This document shows positions 23,704 to 31,797 of a stretch of 64,000 nucleotides of DNA, in pieces; position 1 is the first letter of the stretch, and each line of letters opens with the position of its first letter. Location of the stretch: positions 62,001-126,000 of the forward strand of contig NZ_FOVH01000001.1 of assembly GCF_900115095.1 (NCBI RefSeq), given 5' to 3'. The translations under genes were made by a program, and so were the position numbers. The notes under the pieces were generated by a model, which saw nothing but the letters and a program-made list of their open reading frames with translations, searched no databases and was not told the origin of the DNA. Source of the DNA: Actinomadura madurae (lineage in GTDB: Bacteria; Actinomycetota; Actinomycetes; Streptosporangiales; Streptosporangiaceae).

Positions 23704-24792
23704 CTAAGGGGCGTACCGGCGGGCGAGCGTGCGGAACGCGAGTTTCGGCGCGAAGTGCCCGGTCTGCTCGTAGCCGAGGCCCGAGTCCGGCGGAAGCACC
23801 TTGACCAGGGAGAACCCCGCCATGTCGAGGTCCTGGCCCGGGTCGGGCGAGTACGGGGCACCGGGGTCGATGAAGTTGTAGGCGAACGCGCCGTGCAGCC
23901 TTTCGGCCTCGTAGAGGTCCAGCAGCTCGGAGATGTAGCGGGCCTGCTCCTGTTCGTCCCGGACGTACCCCGGCGGGACGACGGGCGGGTTCCGCGTCCA
24001 GTCCACGATGTCGAACCCCATGCCGCCGCGGTCGCCCGCGCCCCGGTAGGTGCAGCAGCCGAACTCGGTGATGACGACGGGCTTGCCGAACCGGTGCAGG
24101 GCGCGGACGTTCCGGGCGTAGGTCGCCTCGTTCGACTCGTCCCGGTAGAGGTCGACGCCGACCACGTCGAAGCCGCGCCAGTCCACCTCCTCCCACTCGC
24201 CGGACGTGTAGGTCAGGCGTCCGCCGAACAGCGGCCGGACGGTCGTGAGCGCCCGCCGGAGGAATGCGTTCAGCCGCTCGTTGTAGCCGGCGGCCGCCGG
24301 AGTGCCGAGGTTCGCGCCCCGCTCCATCCAGTCCTCGCCGGGCACGAGCCCCGCCATGAAGATGGTCAGCTCGCAGCCGACCGAGATGCCGACGCCGGGA
24401 TGCGCGCGGCGGAGCCGTTCGGCCTCGCGGGCGACGGACGCGAGGAACCGCAGCGTCGTCCGGGCGTCCCGGTCGAACTGGCGCGCCTCCAGCCACACGA
24501 ACATCCCCTCGTCCGCCGCGCAGCGCGCCGCGAGCATGAGGCGCCGCAGGTCGGAGCCGAGGATGATGACCGCGTTGCAGTGCAGGTCGCGGCGGATCGC
24601 CCGCATCTCGCGCCGGACGTACGCGGGCTTCCACACCTCGCGCTCGGTGTCGTAGTTGACGCCGCGCTGCGGCAGCGGCCGGCCCCGGGCGGGCGCGGCG
24701 GGCGCGGCATGCGCGGGCCCGGCGGCGAGGCCCGCGGCGGCCGCCGCCGTCCCGGCGAGCATCGTCCTGCGGCTGATCGGTTGGTGTGGCAT
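23704..24792 (-). CDS. Tat-exported TIM-barrel glycoside hydrolase-like protein
   Basis: This 362-residue protein begins with a twin-arginine signal (SRRTMLAGTAAAAAGLAAGP) cut near AHA-AP. The mature part looks like a (beta/alpha)8 glycosidase: GVNYDTEREVWKP, GMFVWLEARQFDRD, a possible acid/base Glu in SVGCELTIF, and a possible nucleophile Glu in PVVITEFGCCTYRG. It ends in an aromatic region (GAFAYNFIDPGAPYS). I recall similar proteins mis-annotated as 'abortive infection' proteins; nothing here supports phage defence. Substrate unknown. Confidence 0.65.
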   Translation of the reverse strand: MPHQPISRRTMLAGTAAAAAGLAAGPAHAAPAAPARGRPLPQRGVNYDTEREVWKPAYVRREMRAIRRDLHCNAVIILGSDLRRLMLAARCAADEGMFVWLEARQFDRDARTTLRFLASVAREAERLRRAHPGVGISVGCELTIFMAGLVPGEDWMERGANLGTPAAAGYNERLNAFLRRALTTVRPLFGGRLTYTSGEWEEVDWRGFDVVGVDLYRDESNEATYARNVRALHRFGKPVVITEFGCCTYRGAGDRGGMGFDIVDWTRNPPVVPPGYVRDEQEQARYISELLDLYEAERLHGAFAYNFIDPGAPYSPDPGQDLDMAGFSLVKVLPPDSGLGYEQTGHFAPKLAFRTLARRYAP

Positions 24793-24916
24793 GGCCTGCT
24801 CCTCGGTGGTCGTACCGCCCGCCGACGAGTCTTGCCGGGGCCGCTCTCGGGGGCAGCGGCCACCGGGACACCTCCGCGGCGACCAAGGTCGCCGGGCGCC
24901 GCGCCGAAGGTCGGTG

Positions 24917-25345
24917 TCAGGCGAGCAGGCCGTGCCGCGCGGCGAGGTCCAGCGCGGCCCGCGCCGCCGGGGCGAGCAGGTGCCGCTCCCCCCGGCTCAC
25001 GTAGACGTACTCGTCCACCTCGCCGGTCGCCGCCATCGCGCCCCGGAAAGCGGCCGTGAAGCACGCCATGCGCACGTGGACGAAGTCGGGCTGGTCGTGC
25101 GCCGGGGCCCGGACCACGCCGAGCTCCCGGAAGGACGTCCGGTCGAGTTCGAGATCCAGCTCCTCGCGGATCTCCCGGGACAGTGCCGACCAGTCGTCCT
25201 CGCCCGGTTCGCGCTTACCGCCGGGGAGGTAGAGCAGGTCGCGTCCCCGCGCGCGGACCGCGAGCATCCGGCCGTCCGACACCTGGATCCACGCGACGAC
25301 ATCGAGATCTTCCACGGTGATCAGTGTCCCCCACGCGGGCGTCAT
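24917..25345 (-). CDS. NUDIX hydrolase
   Basis: This 142-residue protein has a Nudix box (GGKREPGEDDWSALSREIREE, read as G-x5-E-x7-REIREEL) that binds Mg2+ and hydrolyses nucleoside diphosphates linked to another group. The substrate is not predictable. Its ATG at 25345 overlaps the stop codon of the upstream SAM-hydrolase-like gene (ATGA), so they are co-translated. That pairing suggests clearing of adenosyl or nucleotide by-products, as inference. Confidence 0.88.
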   Translation of the reverse strand: MTPAWGTLITVEDLDVVAWIQVSDGRMLAVRARGRDLLYLPGGKREPGEDDWSALSREIREELDLELDRTSFRELGVVRAPAHDQPDFVHVRMACFTAAFRGAMAATGEVDEYVYVSRGERHLLAPAARAALDLAARHGLLA

Positions 25346-26163
25346 GGGGAGATCGCGCGCAGGGTGAGGGTCCGCACACCGCCGAGACCGAGGGCGGTGG
25401 CGGCCGAGCCCTGGTTCACGGCCAGGCCCACCCAGCCGGACGAGTCGATCCACACCAGCGGGTCGCCCGGCGCGACGCCGCCGAAGGTCTCCTCGAACGT
25501 GACCCGGACGCCTCCGGGGGCGGGGTCGTCCCAGGCGACGTCCAGCGGGGTTCCCGGCGGCAGCTCGCCGAACGCCGCCGCCAGGTCGCCGCGCTCGGCG
25601 CCGAGGACGAGGCTGCCGAAGCGGTCGGTGTAGAGCACCGGGACGGTCAGCTCCCCGTCGCCCACCGCCGGCGGCGGGACGTCCAGCGGCAGCGGCTCCG
25701 CCCGCGCGCCGAGCTCGGCGACGTCGGCCCCGGCGGCGATGTGCGCGGCGGCGGGGGAGAAGATATCGCGGCCGTGGAACGAGGCCGACACCTCCGGCAG
25801 CCGGTAGGCGGGGTTCTCCAGGACGTGCGCGCGCACGACGCCGCCGAGCCTCCCGGCGGCCGGGACGAGCAGGCCGTTGTCGGGCCCGACCAGGACGTCC
25901 CCGCGCCCGGTCTCGATCGCGAGGGGCAGCCGCGGCGTGCCGACGCCCGGGTCGACGATGCCGACGTGCACGCCCACCGGGAAGTACGGCAGCGCCTGCC
26001 GCAGCAGCATCGCGCCCTCGCGGACGTCGAACGGCGTGATCTCGTCGCTGAGCACGAGCACCGTCGCCGCCGGGGCGATGGTGTGGACGACGCCCGCGCA
26101 GATCGCGGTGTACGCCGCGCCGAAGTCGGTGGCGAGGCTGACGAAGGGCCGGCTCCCGGGCAT
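25342..26163 (-). CDS. SAM hydrolase / hydroxide adenosyltransferase family (DUF62)
   Basis: This 273-residue protein has the family motifs: LATDFGAAYTAI (Asp for ribose), VGIVDPGVGT, LVGPDNGLLVPAA, and FHGRDIFSPAAAHIA containing the Asp-Arg-His triad that activates water. Such enzymes split S-adenosylmethionine to adenosine and methionine; halogenase relatives use a Gly/Ser-rich halide loop not evident here. It is divergent from a LysR gene with 25 bases between starts, so one promoter region serves both and LysR control is likely. Confidence 0.88.
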   Translation of the reverse strand: MPGSRPFVSLATDFGAAYTAICAGVVHTIAPAATVLVLSDEITPFDVREGAMLLRQALPYFPVGVHVGIVDPGVGTPRLPLAIETGRGDVLVGPDNGLLVPAAGRLGGVVRAHVLENPAYRLPEVSASFHGRDIFSPAAAHIAAGADVAELGARAEPLPLDVPPPAVGDGELTVPVLYTDRFGSLVLGAERGDLAAAFGELPPGTPLDVAWDDPAPGGVRVTFEETFGGVAPGDPLVWIDSSGWVGLAVNQGSAATALGLGGVRTLTLRAISP

Positions 26164-26188
26164 GCGGCGATGCTATCGACGTGCCCGT

Positions 26189-27112
26189 ATGCTCCGGAGC
26201 GTGCGCGCCGAAGCCCTCGATCCCGTCCTGCTGCGGACGTTCGTCGCCGTCGCCGACCTCGGCTCGTTCACCGCCGCCGCTGCCGCCGAGGGGTACACGC
26301 AGTCGGCCGTCTCCCGGCAGATCGCGGCGCTGGAGGACGTGTGCGGGGTGGAGCTGTTCGCGCGCGGGGCCCGGGGCGTCCGCCCGACCCCGGCCGCGGA
26401 GTACCTGCTGCCGCACGCGCGCGGCCTCCTCGACCGGCTCGCCGACACCGCCCGCGCGCTCGACGGGCTGCGCCGCCTCGACACCGGGACGCTGCGGCTC
26501 GGCGCGTTCCCCACCGCGAACGCCGTGCTCGTCCCGCGCGCCCTCGCCCGGTTCCGGGCCCGCCATCCGGGCGTCCGGCCGCTGCTGCGCGAGGGCACGA
26601 CGGAGCGGCTGCTGCCGATGCTGGAGGCCGGCGACCTCGACGTCGCGCTGGTCAGCACGCACAAGATCCCCTCGATCGCCGCCGACGACCTGGTGACCCT
26701 GCTGGAGGACGTCCTGCTCGTCGCGCTGCCGGACGGCCACCGGCTCGCCGCGCGGGAGCGGATCCGGCTGGCCGACCTGGCCGGCGAGCCGTGGATCGTG
26801 GCCGACGACCCGGCGGCGATCGCCGCGCTGCGCGCCCGCTGCGAGACCGCCGGGTTCGTCCCGCAGACGCCGCTGCGGGTCGCCGAGTGGGTCTCCAAGC
26901 TGGGCCTGGTCGCGGAGGGGTTCGGCGTCACGCTCGTCCCGGCGCTGGCCGCCACCGCGATGGCGCGGGACGGGGTGGTGCTGCGCGCCGTCTCGGCCGG
27001 GCGGCCGCGACGGACGGTCTACGCGGCGGTGGGACGGCACGCGCGCAGGTCCCCGGCCGTCACCGCGTTCCTGGCGGACCTGCGGGACGTCGCGGGCGAT
27101 CTGCGGCCGTAG
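26189..27112 (+). CDS. LysR-family transcriptional regulator
   Basis: The 307-residue protein starts at ATG 26189 (GTG 26201 is an in-frame alternative). The N-terminal HTH (LLRTFVAVADLGSFTAAAAA, GYTQSAVSRQIAALE) is followed by a periplasmic-binding-like effector domain (LRLGAFPTANAVLVPRAL, GTTERLLPMLEAGDLDVALV, WIVADDPAAIAALRARC). It is divergently paired with the SAM-hydrolase/NUDIX operon, the usual arrangement for a LysR regulator and its target. Confidence 0.9.
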   Translation: MLRSVRAEALDPVLLRTFVAVADLGSFTAAAAAEGYTQSAVSRQIAALEDVCGVELFARGARGVRPTPAAEYLLPHARGLLDRLADTARALDGLRRLDTGTLRLGAFPTANAVLVPRALARFRARHPGVRPLLREGTTERLLPMLEAGDLDVALVSTHKIPSIAADDLVTLLEDVLLVALPDGHRLAARERIRLADLAGEPWIVADDPAAIAALRARCETAGFVPQTPLRVAEWVSKLGLVAEGFGVTLVPALAATAMARDGVVLRAVSAGRPRRTVYAAVGRHARRSPAVTAFLADLRDVAGDLRP

Positions 27113-27146
27113 GGGGCGCGGGCGGCACCCGGCGGGGGCGGCGGCC

Positions 27147-27446
27147 TCAGAGGGTGAAGAGGACGGCGACCGCGGCCAGCAGGATCGTCAGCCCCGTCGC
27201 GATCAGGACCGAGACCGGGTCGGCCGCGCCGCCCTCCGGAAGGCCGCGGCGGGCGCGGAAACCGGTCCGGTTGCGGCGGAGCATCAGCGCGGCACTGCCG
27301 CAGACGACGGCCGCCGCGCCGGCCGCCGCCGCCGTAGAGGGGGCGAGCCGGACGCACAGCAGGCCCGCGGCGATCAGCGAGAGCGTCGTGCGGGACCAGG
27401 CCAGCGAGGTCCGCTCGGGCTGCGCTCCCGGGTCCCGCAGTCTCAC
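27147..27446 (-). CDS. DUF202 membrane protein
   Basis: Starting at GTG 27446, this 99-residue protein has the DUF202 signature (PERTSLAWSRTTLSLIAAGL) and three TM helices. The start overlaps nothing but lies 7 bases after the stop of the other DUF202/YidH gene; ATG 27476 would give 10 more residues overlapping that gene. Two-gene DUF202 pairs are common; function unknown. Confidence 0.8.
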   Translation of the reverse strand: MRLRDPGAQPERTSLAWSRTTLSLIAAGLLCVRLAPSTAAAAGAAAVVCGSAALMLRRNRTGFRARRGLPEGGAADPVSVLIATGLTILLAAVAVLFTL

Positions 27447-27453
27447 CGGCCGG

Positions 27454-27843
27454 TCACCGGGTGGCCAGCAGGGCACCGAGCAGGACGACCGCGGCGACCG
27501 CCAGGCCGTAGGAGATGACCGGGGCCAGGACCGGCGGCGGGAGGGTCTCGGACCGGCGCAGGGCGCGTTCGGTGCGCAGCCAGCGGCGGAACGCCAGGGC
27601 CGCCACGGCGGCGCCCGCCGCGGCGAAGCCGGCGGCGACGCCGACGCGCAGCGGCGCGTCGATCAGGTCACCGGCGAGGGAGAGGCCGACCCCCGCCGCG
27701 ATCAGCGCCAGGGCCGTCCGGATCCACGCCAGGAACGTGCGCTCGTTGGCGAGGGTGAAGCGCGGATCGGGGTCGCTGCCTTCGGCGAGCAGGCGGTCGG
27801 TCCACCTGCCGCCGGCGGGGTCCGGGGGCTGGGTCGCGGTCAT
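27454..27843 (-). CDS. YidH/DUF202 family membrane protein
   Basis: This 129-residue protein has a soluble N-terminus (about 35 residues), the core LANERTFLAWIRTALALIAA and three TM helices, ending VAAVVLLGALLATR. It belongs to the YidH branch of DUF202. It is first of the pair with the downstream DUF202 gene. Role unknown. Confidence 0.88.
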   Translation of the reverse strand: MTATQPPDPAGGRWTDRLLAEGSDPDPRFTLANERTFLAWIRTALALIAAGVGLSLAGDLIDAPLRVGVAAGFAAAGAAVAALAFRRWLRTERALRRSETLPPPVLAPVISYGLAVAAVVLLGALLATR

Positions 27844-27905
27844 CGCCGTCCATCATAGGCGACGAAAACACACCCAATTCCTCGGAAATGCCTGGTAGGA
27901 AGGGG

Positions 27906-28535
27906 TCAGGGGCGGCCGAAGCGGCGGGCCGAGGCGTCCTCCAGGGCGAGCCGGTGCAGGGCGGTGAAGACCTGCTCGTACAGGACGGTGGAGACGATCA
28001 GCGTGTGGACGGTCCGGGCCCGGGGCGTGCCCTCGGTGACCCGGCCGGCCTCGTGCTCGGAGATCTCCCGTGCGGCGCTCACGTAGGGGCGCAGGTCCTT
28101 GAGCGTGATCGGGAAGCCGAGGCGGCGCAGCGCCACGAACGTGTGCGCGAGCAGGTCGCGGGCCGGGGCGTGCTCGCCGACCGTCCAGCCGAGCTCGCGG
28201 ACGAGCGCGTCCACGTCCTCGCGGGCGGCGCGCCAGTGCGGGTCGTGCGGGGCGGTGGCGTGCGGGCCGATCGCGTGCTGGGCGGTGGCGACGAGGTCGT
28301 GCAGGCCGGCGCGGTCGTCCTCGACGGCCTCGATGATCTGCTGGATCGCCGCCACCGGGAGGTCGCCGACCTCGCGCAGCGCGCTGATCAGCCGGAGCCG
28401 CTCCAGGTGGCGGCCGTCGTACTCGGCGCGGGTCGCGCTCACCGCCGAGCCCTTCGGCAGCAGTCCCTCCCGGATGTAGAACTTGATCGTCTGGACCGTG
28501 AGCCCGCTTCGATCGCTGAGCTCGGAGATCTGCAC
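27906..28535 (-). CDS. MerR-family transcriptional regulator
   Basis: The start is GTG 28535 with AGGGGG upstream. The 209-residue protein begins with the MerR winged helix (MQISELSDRSGLTVQTIKFY, IREGLLPKG, RLRLISALREVGDLPVAAIQ). A longer C-terminal helical region without a Cys metal site follows (WTVGEHAPARDLLAHTFVAL). The 'TIKFYIREGLLP' variant is frequent in actinomycetes. A TTGAC-N5-GTCAA repeat lies just upstream. Confidence 0.88.
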   Translation of the reverse strand: MQISELSDRSGLTVQTIKFYIREGLLPKGSAVSATRAEYDGRHLERLRLISALREVGDLPVAAIQQIIEAVEDDRAGLHDLVATAQHAIGPHATAPHDPHWRAAREDVDALVRELGWTVGEHAPARDLLAHTFVALRRLGFPITLKDLRPYVSAAREISEHEAGRVTEGTPRARTVHTLIVSTVLYEQVFTALHRLALEDASARRFGRP

Positions 28536-28547
28536 CGTGGCACCCCC

Positions 28548-28562
28548 TTGACGCGGGGTCAA
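28548..28562. promoter_or_regulatory. Inverted repeat upstream of the MerR gene
   Basis: TTGAC (28548-28552) - GCGGG - GTCAA (28558-28562) lies 12 bases before the MerR start codon. On the minus strand it reads TTGACCCCGCGTCAA. It could be an operator or part of the MerR-type promoter spacer. Confidence 0.45.
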
Positions 28563-28594
28563 AGGTAGCGAGGTCAGAGCGCCTGCGACCGGCG

Positions 28595-30937
28595 TTATCC
28601 CAGGTCTGTCCAAGTTGTGCTGGTTTGGAGGTCCGCCGCCGAACGGCCCGCCCGGAAGGCGCGCGGGGCGGGCAGCCGCTCGTCCGGCGTGATCGCGACC
28701 GTGACCGAGGCGCCGGGCGCGGCCTCGGCGACGGCGAAGCCCGCGAGCCGCACCGCCCCGCCGTACAGCGCGTAGAGCTGGACGACCTCCCGGCCGGCCC
28801 TGCTCCCGGTGTTGCGGACCGTCACCTCCGCGACATCGCCCGAGAACGCGAGCGACTCGTAGTCCCACGTCGTGTAGCCCAGCCCATGCCCGAACGGGTA
28901 GGCGACCTGCGCGGGCGTGTAGTGCCGGTAGCCGATCACGGTGCCCTCCGCGTAGTCGAGAGTGCCGTCCTCGGACGGGACCGGGGACAGGACGCCGTCC
29001 TCGGACGCGGGGAGCGTCGTCGGCAGCCGCCCGCCGGGCTCGGCGGCGCCGGTGAGGACGTCGGCGATCGCGTCGCCGCCCTCCTGCCCTGGCAGCCATG
29101 CCCACAGGACGGCCGCGACCTCGTCCCGCCACGGCATCAGCACCGGCGCGCCCGCGTTGACGACGACGATCGTGCGGGGGTTGGCGGCGGCGACGGCGGA
29201 GACCAGCTCGTCCTGGCGGCCGGGGAGGGCGAGGGACGTCCGGTCGAAGCCCTCGCTCTCCACCTCGTCGTTCGTCCCGACGACCACGACCGCGGCGTCG
29301 GCGTCCCGGGCGGCGGCCACGGCCGCGGCGAGTTCCTCGTCCTCGGACGGGTGCGGCTCGTGGTAGCCGAGGCCGAACGACGCCCCGAACCGGCTGGGGG
29401 CGCGGGAATGGCGCAGCTCCACCGGCACGGGCACTCCCGCAGGCAGGTCCGCCTCCACGCGGTGCTCCGGCGGGCGCAGCATCCCCTCCACGGGATCGCC
29501 GCCGTCGAGGGACAGCGTGACCGCCGTGGTCGCCTCGCCCACCCGCAGCTCGTACTCGCCGGTCCCGGTGACCGCGAACGTCTGGACGCCGTCCGCGGCC
29601 GGCGTCACCCGCGCGCGGAGGACGATCCGCGCCGTGCCCTCGGGCACACCGCCGAGGAGCACGAAGCGCGTGGCCATGCGGTGCTCGGAGACGAGCAGCA
29701 CGTCGTCGCCGTCGAGGAAGTCCAGGCGGACGCCGGGTTCGCCCGTCTCCGGATCGGCCGTCAGGCCGAGCGGCAGGGGAGCCAGGCGCGTATGCGAGTG
29801 GACGCCCGCCCGGACCACCAGCTCCGTGCCGTCCCCGAGCGCCCGCCGGAGGCCCTCGACCGGGGTCACGACGCGGGCGGGTTCGACGTGCGCGCTGCCG
29901 CCGCCCTGGGCGCTGAACCGGACGGCGTTCGGGCCGAGGACGGCGATCCTGCGCGGCGGGTTCAGAGGCAGCGCCCCGTCTTCGTTCCGAAGCAGCACGG
30001 CCGCCCTGACAGCCACCTCACGCAGCCGGTCGCGGGCATCGGGAGGCGTCGTCACCGGGGGCGGCTCGGGGAACCCGTCGAGCGCGCCGACCCGCGCGGC
30101 CAGCCGCAGGACCCGCAGGACCTTGTCGTCGATCAGGGCTTCGGCGACCTCGCCGTCCCGGACGGCGGCGACGAGCCTGGCCCGCCACGGGCTCCGCGGC
30201 AGGCCCGGCATCTCCAGGTCCATGCCCGCGTTCGCGCTCGGCGCGGTCGAGCGGATCGCCGTCCAGTCCGAGACGACCACGCCGTCGAACCCCCAGCGCT
30301 CCTTCAGCACGCCGGTCAGCAGCGGCCGGTTCTCGGTCATGGACGCGCCGTTGACCCCGTTGTACGCGGCCATCACCGCCCAGGCGCCGGCCCGCACCGC
30401 CTCCTCGAACGGGCGCAGGTACAGCTCATCGAGCGCGTCGTCGCCGATGCGCGCGTCGTAGGACCTCCGGGCGGTCTCGGAGTCGTTGCCGACGAAATGC
30501 TTGACCGTCGCCGCGACGCCCGCCGACTGGACGCCCCGGACGAACGCTGCGCCGATGCGGGCGGTGAGCAGCGGGTCCTCGGAGTAGTTCTCGAAGTGCC
30601 GCCCGCCGAGCGGCGTCCGGTGCAGGTTGACCGTCGGCGCGAGCTGGACGTGCACGCCCTTGTCGCGCGCCTGGGCGCCGTTGAGCCGCCCGACGCGCTC
30701 CGCGAGCGCCGGGTCCCACGTCGCCGCGAGCGCGGACGGGTTCGGGAACAGCAGGCTCGGCGCGCGCTCGTCCCAGGCGGTGCCGCGGACGCCGCTCGGA
30801 CCGTCCGACATCACGATCCGCCGCAGCCCGATCTTCGGCAGCGGGCGCAGCGTCCAGAATCCGTCGCCGGTGAGGAGGTGGACCTTCTCCTCAAGGCTGA
30901 GGTCCGCGAGACGGGCGCGCAGGCGGGGGTCGTCCAT
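28595..30937 (-). CDS. GH3 beta-glucosidase with PA14-type insert
   Basis: This 780-residue protein has the GH3 order: TIM barrel (LSLEEKVHLLTGDGFW, RIVMSDGPSGVRG, HFVGNDSE), catalytic Asp in FDGVVVSDWTA, an alpha/beta sandwich (AAVLLRNEDGALPL, VVVGTNDEVESEGFD), an inserted PA14-like beta region at about 400-510 (LDGGDPVEGMLRPPEHRVEA) and a C-terminal FnIII-like domain (YPFGHGLGYTTW, VRNTGSRAGREVVQLY). No signal peptide, so it acts inside the cell on imported oligosaccharides. It stands alone; 25 bases separate its start from the ndgR stop. Confidence 0.93.
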   Translation of the reverse strand: MDDPRLRARLADLSLEEKVHLLTGDGFWTLRPLPKIGLRRIVMSDGPSGVRGTAWDERAPSLLFPNPSALAATWDPALAERVGRLNGAQARDKGVHVQLAPTVNLHRTPLGGRHFENYSEDPLLTARIGAAFVRGVQSAGVAATVKHFVGNDSETARRSYDARIGDDALDELYLRPFEEAVRAGAWAVMAAYNGVNGASMTENRPLLTGVLKERWGFDGVVVSDWTAIRSTAPSANAGMDLEMPGLPRSPWRARLVAAVRDGEVAEALIDDKVLRVLRLAARVGALDGFPEPPPVTTPPDARDRLREVAVRAAVLLRNEDGALPLNPPRRIAVLGPNAVRFSAQGGGSAHVEPARVVTPVEGLRRALGDGTELVVRAGVHSHTRLAPLPLGLTADPETGEPGVRLDFLDGDDVLLVSEHRMATRFVLLGGVPEGTARIVLRARVTPAADGVQTFAVTGTGEYELRVGEATTAVTLSLDGGDPVEGMLRPPEHRVEADLPAGVPVPVELRHSRAPSRFGASFGLGYHEPHPSEDEELAAAVAAARDADAAVVVVGTNDEVESEGFDRTSLALPGRQDELVSAVAAANPRTIVVVNAGAPVLMPWRDEVAAVLWAWLPGQEGGDAIADVLTGAAEPGGRLPTTLPASEDGVLSPVPSEDGTLDYAEGTVIGYRHYTPAQVAYPFGHGLGYTTWDYESLAFSGDVAEVTVRNTGSRAGREVVQLYALYGGAVRLAGFAVAEAAPGASVTVAITPDERLPAPRAFRAGRSAADLQTSTTWTDLG

Positions 30938-30962
30938 CCGCCGAGCCTATGCCGGGGGGCGG

Positions 30963-31682
30963 TCAGGACGCCGTGCGGCGCATCCCCTCGGAGATCTTCT
31001 CCGCCGCGGCGGCGACGGGCCCGGCGTGCAGGCGGCCGGGGGAGCGGGTCAGGCGTTCGAGGGGGCCCGACACCGAGACGGCGGCGATCACCCGCCCGCC
31101 GGCGCCGCGGACCGGCGCCGAGACCGAGCCGACGCCCTGCTCGCGCTCCCCGACGCTCTGCGCCCAGCCCCGGCGCCGGACGGAGGCGAGCGTCGTGGCC
31201 TCGAACTTGGCGCCGCGCAGCCCGCGGTGCAGCCGGTCGGGCTCCTCCCAGGCCAGCAGGACCTGCGCGGCCGAGCCGGCCGTCATCGGGAGCGCGGCGC
31301 CCACCGGGATCGTGTCGCGCAGGCCGCTGGTGCGCTCGGCGGCGGCCACGCAGACCCGGACGTCCCCCTGGCGGCGGAACAGCGACGCGCTCTCGCCGGT
31401 CAGGTCGCGCAGCTGGGCCAGGATGGGCTGCGCGATGGCGAGCAGCCGGTCCTCGCCCGCCGCGACCGCCAGCTCGGCGAGCCGGGGCCCGAGGATGAAC
31501 CGCCCCTGCGTGTCGCGGTGCACGAGGCGGTGGTGCTCCAGCGCGACGGCCAGCCGGTGGGCGGTGGGGCGGGCCAGCCCGGTCGTCTGGACGAGCTGGG
31601 CGAGCGAGGCCGGGCCGGCCTCCAGCGCGTTCAGGACGAGAACCGCTTTGTCAAGTACGCCGACTCCGCTAGAGTTGTCCAT
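30963..31682 (-). CDS. ndgR: IclR-family regulator NdgR
   Basis: This 239-residue IclR protein has an N-terminal HTH (GVLDKAVLVLNALEAG, LVQTTGLARPTAHRLAVALE) and an effector domain (GPRLAELAVAAGEDRLLAIA, LRDTIPVGAALPMTAGSAAQ, RERE-type VGEREQGVGSVSAPV). Its position, divergent from leuCD, is that of Streptomyces ndgR, which controls leucine and related amino-acid genes. Both length and the TTGLARPTAHRL helix fit. It likely binds in the 115-base gap to leuC. Confidence 0.92.
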   Translation of the reverse strand: MDNSSGVGVLDKAVLVLNALEAGPASLAQLVQTTGLARPTAHRLAVALEHHRLVHRDTQGRFILGPRLAELAVAAGEDRLLAIAQPILAQLRDLTGESASLFRRQGDVRVCVAAAERTSGLRDTIPVGAALPMTAGSAAQVLLAWEEPDRLHRGLRGAKFEATTLASVRRRGWAQSVGEREQGVGSVSAPVRGAGGRVIAAVSVSGPLERLTRSPGRLHAGPVAAAAEKISEGMRRTAS

Positions 31683-31797
31683 GTCTTGATATTGCCGTCT
31701 CGTAATTTGAGATGCAAGTCGAGGTCACAGGGACCACGGGTGCGCCGCCCGGACCGCGGGCGGCGCGCCGACGATCATTACAGGTGAGGTGAAGGTG
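31683..31797. promoter_or_regulatory. ndgR-leuC divergent regulatory region
   Basis: This gap contains an AT-rich stretch next to ndgR (about 31683-31716) with an inverted repeat TCTC-N7-GAGA at 31698-31712. It then becomes GC-rich, with CCGCCCG/CGGGCGG pairing at about 31745-31764 that could form a hairpin in the leuC leader. In Streptomyces NdgR binds this intergenic region; the exact site here is inferred. Confidence 0.5.

Noticed and set aside
23704-24792. Abortive-infection (phage defence) gene
   Set aside because: The protein has a Tat signal and glycosidase-like barrel motifs; nothing in it or nearby supports defence.
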